Below are positions 1 to 5,124 of a DNA stretch of 8,337 nucleotides, piece after piece (the stretch's first letter is position 1; every line of letters begins with the position of its first letter). Origin of the DNA: Gemmatimonadales bacterium (GTDB lineage Bacteria > Gemmatimonadota > Gemmatimonadetes > Gemmatimonadales > GWC2-71-9); assembly GCA_013812695.1 (NCBI GenBank), contig JACCSZ010000004.1:1-8337 (forward strand). Reading direction: 5' to 3'. Below the pieces are notes generated by a model. It was not told the origin of the DNA. It saw only the letters and a list, made by a program, of their open reading frames with translations, and did no database searches. Position numbers and translations under genes: made by a program.

Positions 1-2
1 GC

Positions 3-305
3 CGGATCGTCACCGGTACCGACGCGTCGAATCAGTTGCTCATCCCCGGATACAGCGAGCATCGCGAGCTCGCGCTGCTGCAGGACGCGGGGCTTTCGCC
101 CAAGGACGCGCTGCAGGCCGCCACCCGAAACGGCGCGCTGCTGTTGGGCGTGGACTCGCTCGGCCTCATCGCACCCGGAAAGGCCGCCGACCTGATCATC
201 CTCACGCGCCATCCTCTCGAGGACATCCGCAACACCCTGGCCATCGACCGCGTGATGTCGCGTGGGCTTCTGCTGTCCGCTGATTCGATCCGAAGGGCCT
301 GGTAG
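3..305 (+). CDS. Metal-dependent amidohydrolase, C-terminal fragment
   Basis: The gene is cut by the left edge; 100 codons remain in frame from base 3. The visible part starts with TGTDAS, the beta-strand-8 motif whose Asp is a metal/catalytic ligand in the amidohydrolase superfamily. SEHRELALLQDAGLSP, AATRNGALLLG and a C-terminal small beta-domain segment, GLIAPGKAADLIIL, follow. This order is typical of the imidazolonepropionase-like and prolidase-like branch that hydrolyses C-N bonds in cyclic or peptide substrates. The catalytic barrel lies outside the window, so the substrate cannot be told. The protein ends DSIRRAW and stops at TAG. Membership of the superfamily is secure; any finer name would be a guess. 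The next gene starts 30 bp downstream on the same strand, so the two may be co-transcribed. Confidence 0.88.
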   Translation, partial: RIVTGTDASNQLLIPGYSEHRELALLQDAGLSPKDALQAATRNGALLLGVDSLGLIAPGKAADLIILTRHPLEDIRNTLAIDRVMSRGLLLSADSIRRAW

Positions 306-335
306 GCACGTGGCCGCACCGCGAACCGCGTCGGG

Positions 336-1271
336 GTGGGTCACGGCCGCGGCGTGAGCGCCACCAGCCTCGAGCGCCTGGCGCTCTATTTCGCCGGCCC
401 GCGAACGCGGCAGGGTATCCTGGCCCGGGCGGCGCTCGGCGCCCCCGACCCGGCCGACGGGTCCCTGGCCCGGGAGCTCGTCGCGCGTCTGGCCGCCGAC
501 ATCCGCCCGGACGGCAGCGTCGCCGGTGGCGCTGTGCCGACGATCTGGCGCGCGCACGAGCTGCTCGATCTTGGCACTGGACCAGACCACCCGGCGGTGG
601 CGCGCCTGGTGGCCTGGCTCATGAACCGGCAGGATGAGCCGGGGGCCTACGGCGAGGGATGCGACAAGCCCCATCATGGCCAGCGGGTCTGCCGGCATTA
701 CGTCCAGGGGTTCTTCTCGCCGGCACCGGCCGATCAGCGGCTCGCGCCGATCACCTTTCCGAACGGCAAGGCGTTCCGCTCGGAGCCGGCGGCACGCTTC
801 GCGATCAGCTGCTTCGGCGTGCGGCTCGCGCTCCGGGCAGGGCTCGGCGCTCGTCCGCGCGTCGTGCAGCACCTGGACAGCCTTCGCCGATTGGCCGAGC
901 AGTGGACGGCATGGACCGGCTTTTTCGCGCCGGACGCGATGGTGGCCGGACTGCACGCGCTGGCGTACGGCGGCCCCGACTACCGCCGCACGGTCGCGAC
1001 GCTCGTGGATCTGGTCTCGGCGCACCAGGGCTTGGACGGGTTCTGGCCGGCCGCCGATGGGTTCGCCACCCTGGAGGCGCTGCTCGCGACCGACCAACCC
1101 GAGGCGCAACGGGTCATGCGGCGCGCGGCCCCAGGCATCGCGGACCGGCAGCACAAGGACGGCGGCTTCGGCACCACCGCCGGGCAGGAGCGGGCGCTGA
1201 TCGCGCTTCGCGCGCTACGCCGGGCCGAAGGGGTGCCGGGGCCGCAAGCTCCCTCGCTCCGCTCGGGATGA
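336..1271 (+). CDS. Terpenoid cyclase / prenyltransferase-like alpha-alpha toroid protein
   Basis: About 311 residues with recurring helical-toroid motifs like those of squalene-cyclase and prenyltransferase beta-subunit repeats: IRPDGSV (about 56-62), WLMNRQDEPGAYGEG (94-108), HQGLDGFWPAADGFATLEAL (230-249) and RQHKDGGFGTTAGQERA (271-287). No DXDD cyclase motif is visible, so cyclase activity should not be assumed. It could be a binding or scaffolding toroid, or an enzyme of unknown substrate. A Cys/His-rich stretch, CDKPHHGQRVCRHY (109-122), interrupts the repeats. No signal peptide or membrane segment is evident. The start is uncertain: GTG at 336 and GTG at 354 are both possible and neither has a good ribosome-binding site. 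The last eight residues (APSLRSG plus stop) are encoded by a dispersed repeat, so the ancestral C-terminus was probably different. I recognise the fold class, not the function. Confidence 0.72.
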   Translation: MGHGRGVSATSLERLALYFAGPRTRQGILARAALGAPDPADGSLARELVARLAADIRPDGSVAGGAVPTIWRAHELLDLGTGPDHPAVARLVAWLMNRQDEPGAYGEGCDKPHHGQRVCRHYVQGFFSPAPADQRLAPITFPNGKAFRSEPAARFAISCFGVRLALRAGLGARPRVVQHLDSLRRLAEQWTAWTGFFAPDAMVAGLHALAYGGPDYRRTVATLVDLVSAHQGLDGFWPAADGFATLEALLATDQPEAQRVMRRAAPGIADRQHKDGGFGTTAGQERALIALRALRRAEGVPGPQAPSLRSG

Positions 1272-1272
1272 C
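1247..1272 (+). repeat. Single arm of dispersed palindromic repeat
   Basis: This 26-bp segment matches the right arm of the palindromic element at 2535-2560 in about 21 of 26 positions; the shared core reads CGCT-C-CGCTC-GGATGAC. It covers the last codons and the TGA stop of the toroid gene. No opposite arm is visible within 100 bp, so it is a half element. Degenerate ATGAC repeats follow (GATGACAGATGACAG, then CGATGACAC near 1289), resembling the decayed edge of the tandem repeat after selD. Confidence 0.6.
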
Positions 1273-1386
1273 AGATGACAGCCTGCCCGCGATGACACAG
1301 CGTCCCCGTGATCTGATCCCGTGTTCCTCGCCCGCGGGCCGGTGTAACTTCCGGGCCAACGCGTGGACAAGGCGAAAGACACGTTG

Positions 1387-2472
1387 ATGGCAGACACCAC
1401 GAGCACCAGCGCCCCCAAGCCAAGGGTCCGGCTCACCGCTCTGTCGCACGGTGCCGGCTGCGCCTGCAAGCTGGGATCGGTGGATCTCGCCGAGGTGTTG
1501 CGGCACGTGCCGAGCGTGGTCGATCCACGCGTGCTGGTGGACGCCGCGACGCGGGACGACGCCGCGGTCTTCCGGCTGAGCGCCGACCGCGCGCTGGTGG
1601 CGACCACCGACTTCTTCACGCCCATCGTCGACGATCCGCGGGCTTGGGGCGCCATCGCGGCCGCCAACGCGTTGAGCGACGTGTACGCGATGGGCGGCAC
1701 CCCGCTCTTCGCGCTCAACCTGGTCGGCTGGCCGCGCGAGAAGCTGCCGTTCGAGACCCTGGGCGAGGTCCTCGCCGGCGCCGCCGAGATTACCGAGCGG
1801 GCGCGCTGCCTGATGCTCGGCGGCCATTCGATCGACGTGTTGGAGCCACTGTTCGGGCTGGTCGTCATCGGCGAGGTTCATCCCGACCGCACGCTCACCA
1901 ACGCCGGCGCCGTCGCGGGCGACGTGCTCGTGCTCACCAAGCCCCTCGGCACGGGCATCCTGGCCACGGCACTCAAGCGCGACGCGCTGATCGAGGCTGG
2001 CATGGCGGAGGCGGTGCGCTCGATGACCACGCTCAACGAGGGCGCCGCGCGGGCCGCGCTCGCGGTAGGCGTGCGCGCGGCCACCGACGTGACCGGCTTC
2101 GGCCTGTTGGGGCACCTGGGCAACATCCTGAGCGCGAGCGGGGTGGCGGCGGAGATCGCCTACGAGGCGCTGCCGATTCTGCCGCATGCCCTCAATCTGG
2201 CCACCCGCGGCATCGTCCCCTCGGGCACCCAGCGTAACCTCGCCGCCGCGGAACAGGTGGAGTGGGCGGACGACGTCACGCCGGCCGAGCGCCTGCTGTG
2301 CGTGGACGCACAGACGTCGGGAGGGCTGCTGCTCGCGGTACCACCGGAACACGAGGCGGCCCTCCTCGCCGCGCTCCGCGAGGCCGAGACGCCCGCGGCG
2401 GCGGTGATTGGACGGCTGACGGCAGGGCCGGTGGGGCACGTGCGGGTGACGCGGCGGAACGGGTCGTCCTGA
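1387..2472 (+). CDS. selD: Selenide, water dikinase (selenophosphate synthetase)
   Basis: SelD makes selenophosphate from selenide and ATP, the selenium donor for selenocysteine and 2-selenouridine. Numbered from the ATG at 1387 (361 aa), the N-terminal loop SHGAGCACK carries Cys25 and Cys27 plus Lys28, matching E. coli Cys17, Cys19 and Lys20. The active-site position is cysteine, not selenocysteine, and no in-frame TGA interrupts the gene. RDDAAVF (Asp57/58), TTDFFTPIVDD (Asp75), GGHSID (146-150) and ATDVTGFGLLGH (Asp234) are the Mg/ATP-binding motifs of the AIRS/SelD family. The usual GGHSIDDPEP reads GGHSIDVLEP. A GTG at 1363 in the same frame is an alternative start, but ATG 1387 has the purine-rich AAGGCGAAAG just upstream and the family motif begins 19 residues in. 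The last Ser-Ser and the stop lie in a palindromic repeat. No selA, selB, mnmH or tRNA-Sec is in the window, so the selenium product is unknown. Confidence 0.96.
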   Translation: MADTTSTSAPKPRVRLTALSHGAGCACKLGSVDLAEVLRHVPSVVDPRVLVDAATRDDAAVFRLSADRALVATTDFFTPIVDDPRAWGAIAAANALSDVYAMGGTPLFALNLVGWPREKLPFETLGEVLAGAAEITERARCLMLGGHSIDVLEPLFGLVVIGEVHPDRTLTNAGAVAGDVLVLTKPLGTGILATALKRDALIEAGMAEAVRSMTTLNEGAARAALAVGVRAATDVTGFGLLGHLGNILSASGVAAEIAYEALPILPHALNLATRGIVPSGTQRNLAAAEQVEWADDVTPAERLLCVDAQTSGGLLLAVPPEHEAALLAALREAETPAAAVIGRLTAGPVGHVRVTRRNGSS

Positions 2473-2560
2473 GCGGAGCGAAGGATCGGGCGGATGGCAC
2501 GAGTGAGCGCCGAGCGTCACTCGCATGCGTCAGGCGATCCTTCGCTTCGCTCAGGATGAC
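2463..2560. repeat. 98-bp palindromic repeat element (REP/MITE-like)
   Basis: The outer arms 2463-2488 and 2535-2560 are reverse complements at 24 of 26 positions; the arm core is CCTGAGCGGAGCGAAGGATC. Inside the 46-bp centre a second inverted repeat, CGAGTGA (2500-2506) and TCACTCG (2517-2523), is perfect with a 10-nt loop. The element could therefore form a long hairpin in RNA or a cruciform. It overlaps the selD stop codon, has no downstream T-run and encodes nothing. The core resembles a short dispersed repeat common in GC-rich bacterial genomes; a role in mRNA 3'-end protection or termination is inference. Confidence 0.85.
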
Positions 2561-2618
2561 GGCACCCTCAAGATGACGGCACCCTCAGGATGACGGCACC
2601 CTCAGGATGACGGCACGC
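2551..2618. repeat. Tandem repeat, four copies of a 17-bp unit
   Basis: Four contiguous units of TCAGGATGACGGCACCC lie at 2551-2567, 2568-2584, 2585-2601 and 2602-2618. Unit 2 has one change (AAGATG) and unit 4 has one change (CACGC). The first unit contains the outer edge (TCAGGATGAC) of the palindrome's right arm, so the array seems to have grown from the end of that element. Each unit holds an ATG; the last one opens in frame with the next gene and can mislead start prediction. Confidence 0.9.
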
Positions 2619-2645
2619 TCACTCCTCTCGATTCGCGATACCCCC

Positions 2646-2870
2646 ATGTCCCCCGTCCGCTGGACCGCCGACCGCATGGATCAGCTCGAACATGCCGCCC
2701 GCAACGGGCACCGGGTCGCGCTCAACCGGCGCGGCACCGAGTACATCGTGGTGGCGCTGCGAGTCACCAGCGTCGATAGCCACGAGGTGCTGATCGGCCG
2801 GCTTCCGATGACCGGCGAAGACCTGGAGTTCCGCCTGGACCAGATCGACAGCTTTCAGGTCGTCGGGTGA
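2646..2870 (+). CDS. Small conserved-looking protein of unknown function, coupled to RNase H
   Basis: A 74-residue soluble protein. It has an N-terminal helix-like part (WTADRMDQLEHAARNGHRVA) and then a strand-rich half: EYIVVALRV, SHEVLIGRLPMTG, LEFRLDQIDSFQVVG. This would fit a small beta-barrel or SH3-like fold, but I recognise no family. ATG 2646 is preferred; an in-frame ATG at 2607 would add 13 residues, but these are encoded by the tandem repeat and so are unlikely to be ancestral. Neither has a clear ribosome-binding site. Its stop TGA overlaps the GTG start of the RNase H gene (GTGA, 2867-2870), implying translational coupling and perhaps a shared nucleic-acid role. That functional link is inference. 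Confidence 0.72.
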   Translation: MSPVRWTADRMDQLEHAARNGHRVALNRRGTEYIVVALRVTSVDSHEVLIGRLPMTGEDLEFRLDQIDSFQVVG

Positions 2871-3490
2871 GCGGCGTCGCCATCCTGCATCTCGATGAGA
2901 GCTGTCTCGGCAACGGACGGGAGGGCCAGAATCCCGGCGGCGGCGGCGGGCTGATCGAGGCACGAAGCGGCGATGACCGGATCCAACGTCGCGATTTCTA
3001 CATCAGCGCACCGGCCACGACCAATAACCGCATGGCGCTCGCCAGCGCCGTGGCGGCGCTCCAGCTCCTGGCCGGAAAAGAGGTGCGGCTGCGGGTGCTG
3101 ATGGTGTCCGACTCGCAGTACCTCGTCAAAGGCATGCGGGAATGGGTGTCGGGCTGGGCGGCGCGCGGGTGGCGGCGAAGGGAGGGCGCGATCGAGAATC
3201 TGGAGCTGTGGAAGGCACTCGTCGCCTCGGCACGGCTGCACGACGTACAATGGACTTGGGTCCGCGGACACAAGGGACACGCGAAAAACGAGTACGCCAA
3301 CGATCTCGCGGTGCTGGCGGCCCGGGAACAACGGACCTCGGAGGGGATGGTGGAGTCGGACTTCGGCGAGTGGCTGACGGCCAGACGCGCGAAGGGTCTC
3401 TACCTGGCTTACGATCCCGATGCCACGTTCGCCGCGCTCGAGGACCGGGTGCTCTCGCCGCGGCCGTTCGCGTTGAGCGAGGAGCGCTAG
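2867..3490 (+). CDS. RNase H1-like protein with altered catalytic tetrad
   Basis: The 207-residue protein has an RNase HI domain in residues 1-155 and a C-terminal extension of about 50 residues. Visible motifs are LDESCLGN (Asp10, matching E. coli Asp10), TTNNRMALASAVAAL (51-65), SDSQYLVKGMREWVSGW (Asp82, matching Asp70), GWRRREG, and WVRGHKGHAKNEYANDLA (His135, matching His124). RNase HI cuts RNA in RNA/DNA hybrids with a D-E-D-D tetrad. Here the usual Glu of the NNRMEL motif is Ala57 (codon GCG), and the fourth Asp aligns with Asn145 (Asp146 is next to it). There is also a Gly-rich insertion after GN (GREGQNPGGGGG). It may be a divergent active subfamily using other carboxylates, or a hybrid-binding protein with weak or no catalysis. 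The GTG start overlaps the previous stop by 4 bp. I withhold rnhA because of the altered site. It converges on the next gene with only 13 bp between the stops. Confidence 0.88.
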   Translation: MSGVAILHLDESCLGNGREGQNPGGGGGLIEARSGDDRIQRRDFYISAPATTNNRMALASAVAALQLLAGKEVRLRVLMVSDSQYLVKGMREWVSGWAARGWRRREGAIENLELWKALVASARLHDVQWTWVRGHKGHAKNEYANDLAVLAAREQRTSEGMVESDFGEWLTARRAKGLYLAYDPDATFAALEDRVLSPRPFALSEER

Positions 3491-3503
3491 CGCCGGCCGA
3501 CGC

Positions 3504-4364
3504 TCACCGCAGCGCGAAGCTCACCAGGAGCCGTCCCGTCACCGCGTCACCCGGCGCCCCGTAGATCTCCCCACTCAGCCCCAGCCCGCGCGCCACCGTC
3601 CAGGTAGCGCCGGCGAAGAGAGCTCCGCGAGCCAGGTTCACCTCGACCCGCGTGTCATCGAGCGTGCCGAACCGATCGGTGAAGTTCACCTGGAACCGGG
3701 GGCGGAGGAGATTGAGGCCCGCGCCGACGAACGGCCGCAGCCGACCCTCCCCGAGCGACCAGCCTAGCACGCCTTCGGCGCCGAAGGTCGTCGGGTGGTA
3801 GCGGTCGTCGGAGCGGGTACCCTCGAAGCACTCGCTCTGCGTATTCTCCAGCTCTTCGTCGGGGCACGTGATGGCCGCGCGGATGCGCCCCAACGTGGAG
3901 TGCGCGCGGAGCGTGAGCCTCGAGCCCCGACCGCCCAGCACGAAGCCTCGCGCCACCGAGAGCCCGACGAGGTGGGACTGCACACCATTCAGACGGACCG
4001 GCGGAATCCAGCTCGCCTCCACCAGCAGTCCGGCCGGCAGCCCGACCATGACCCGCGGCCGTGGAAAGGCGAACAGCGGGTCGGTGTGCTCGGGACCCTT
4101 GCCCGGGCGGCACTGCGTAGCGGTCCGGATGACTTCGTCGACATCGGGGAGGTAGGTCACCTCGAGCGCCACGCGCACCGCACCCGGCACCGGCACGGCC
4201 GGCGCCTCGACCGTACCGTAGGCGAGCGGCACCGCCAGCGCCGCGAGCAACTGGGCCTCGTGCGAGTCTGAAGTCGGGCGACAGAGCCGCTGTGCGTGGG
4301 CCGTCCGGGCGGAGCCGGCGGCGAGCGCAACGGTCAACCCGATGGCGAGGACCGCATGCCGCAT
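3504..4364 (-). CDS. Exported beta-rich protein, probable outer-membrane beta-barrel
   Basis: A 286-residue protein with a clear Sec signal peptide, MRHAVLAIGLTVALAAGSAR then TAHA-Q, with likely cleavage after Ala24. The mature part has alternating amphipathic strands rich in Gly and aromatic or hydrophobic residues: VALEVTYL, RVMVGLPAGLLVEASWIPPV, LTLRAHSTLG, AEGVLGWSLG, LRPFVGAGLNLL, GALFAGATWTV, and a terminal strand GRLLVSFALR. This pattern fits a small outer-membrane beta-barrel of a diderm cell. Four Cys (near residues 28, about 88, and in ITCPDEELENTQSECF) could form disulfides. No specific family is recognised, and transport or structural roles cannot be separated. The start is fixed by the signal peptide and the strong AAGGAAGGAG 5 nt upstream; an upstream in-frame start at 4532 would bury the signal peptide. 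Transcription is divergent from the zinc-ribbon gene. Confidence 0.82.
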   Translation of the reverse strand: MRHAVLAIGLTVALAAGSARTAHAQRLCRPTSDSHEAQLLAALAVPLAYGTVEAPAVPVPGAVRVALEVTYLPDVDEVIRTATQCRPGKGPEHTDPLFAFPRPRVMVGLPAGLLVEASWIPPVRLNGVQSHLVGLSVARGFVLGGRGSRLTLRAHSTLGRIRAAITCPDEELENTQSECFEGTRSDDRYHPTTFGAEGVLGWSLGEGRLRPFVGAGLNLLRPRFQVNFTDRFGTLDDTRVEVNLARGALFAGATWTVARGLGLSGEIYGAPGDAVTGRLLVSFALR

Positions 4365-4369
4365 GGCAG

Positions 4370-4379
4370 CTCCTTCCTT
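4370..4379 (-). promoter_or_regulatory. Strong Shine-Dalgarno of the exported protein gene
   Basis: Read on the minus strand the sequence is AAGGAAGGAG, followed by 5 nt and the ATG ending at 4364. It is the best ribosome-binding site in the window and decides the start that gives a proper signal peptide. Confidence 0.8.
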
Positions 4380-4437
4380 GACACTGTCCGGGACGACCTC
4401 TAACCTGCGACACCGACCGTCATTCCGCGAGGCCCGC

Positions 4438-5115
4438 GTGACCGAACTCGAGCGCTTCTTCCGCCGGCTCGTCGCCAACCTGGCAAGCAGCGATCCGGCG
4501 CGCCTCCATCGGCCGATCCCGCTCGAAGACATCCACGGATCGATCGTTCCCTACCGCACCAACCGGCGCGCGCTTCACCTCGAGAGCAGTGAAGACTACG
4601 AGCTGGTGCTGCTCCGGCTGTGCGCCGGCGAGGGCTCGCTCGTCCGGACCGAGCCCGAAGAGGCGCGCGCACGGTTCGAGGAGGAGCTCCAGAGCCCGAA
4701 CCCCGACCTCGGCGTGCTGCATCGCGCGGACAGCGTGGTGGTCTCGCTCCGGTCGGAGCCGCTGGCCCGCGCGCTGGACCCCGAGCCGGACTCCGGCTTG
4801 GCCTACGCGCGCCCCGTACCGCCGCCGCCGCTGGCCGGACTCGACCTGCCAGCGCTCGATGAGCCCTTGAACATCGAGCCTGCCGACCTCGACGGTTTCA
4901 TGGAATCCGACGCCGAGGCGCCCGCCGCGCCCCATGCGCCGCACTGTCTGTACTGCGGAGACAGCCTGCCTGCGGACCGGCCGGTCCGCTTCTGTCCGCA
5001 CTGCGGCCAGCGGCAATCACCGCCGGAGTGTCCGGGCTGCCACTGCGAGGTGGATCCGGGCTGGCGACATTGCGTGAGCTGCGGGACCGCGCTCGCCGAT
5101 GCTCCGCTCCGCTGA
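4438..5115 (+). CDS. Double zinc-ribbon protein of unknown function
   Basis: A 225-residue protein read from GTG 4438. The N-terminal half (1-115) is charged and mixed helix/strand: VTELERFFRRLVANLASSDP, a strand-rich IVPYRTNRRALHLES, then DYELVLLRLCAGEG. I match it to no family. A Pro/acidic linker (about 118-165) leads to two zinc ribbons: CLYC...CPHC (170, 173, 186, 189) and CPGC...CVSC (198, 201, 212, 215), with an extra Cys at 203. Paired ribbons of this kind often mediate protein-protein or nucleic-acid contacts. The frame stays open upstream, but 4438 is the first sensible start outside the divergent gene's leader; its SD (GCGAGG) is weak. It ends 9 bp before glgC, so the two are probably one operon. 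No signal peptide or membrane segment is visible. Confidence 0.78.
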   Translation: MTELERFFRRLVANLASSDPARLHRPIPLEDIHGSIVPYRTNRRALHLESSEDYELVLLRLCAGEGSLVRTEPEEARARFEEELQSPNPDLGVLHRADSVVVSLRSEPLARALDPEPDSGLAYARPVPPPPLAGLDLPALDEPLNIEPADLDGFMESDAEAPAAPHAPHCLYCGDSLPADRPVRFCPHCGQRQSPPECPGCHCEVDPGWRHCVSCGTALADAPLR

Positions 5116-5124
5116 GGCCGAGCC

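Noticed and set aside
1324..1348. Possible selD promoter around TGTAACTT (1343-1350)
   Set aside because: An AT-rich -10-like spot is present, but no -35 at acceptable spacing can be seen.
980..1423. A minus-strand frame containing CHPERSEG-like residues
   Set aside because: The recognisable residues are only the translation of the dispersed repeat at 1247-1272; there is no other sign of coding.
1447..1470. Possible selenocysteine codon in the SelD active-site loop
   Set aside because: The loop reads GCACK with ordinary Cys codons; there is no in-frame TGA.
1114..2526. A 470-codon open frame on the minus strand opposite selD
   Set aside because: It is the antisense shadow of a motif-complete selD in GC-rich DNA. 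Its translation is rich in Arg, His and Gly with no recognisable domain.
2551..2618. Possible CRISPR array
   Set aside because: The 17-bp units are contiguous with no spacers, and no cas gene is near.
3484..3493. Perfect palindrome GCGCTAGCGC at the end of the RNase H gene as a terminator
   Set aside because: It has no loop and no T-run and is only 10 bp, so it would be a poor terminator in the 13-bp convergent gap.
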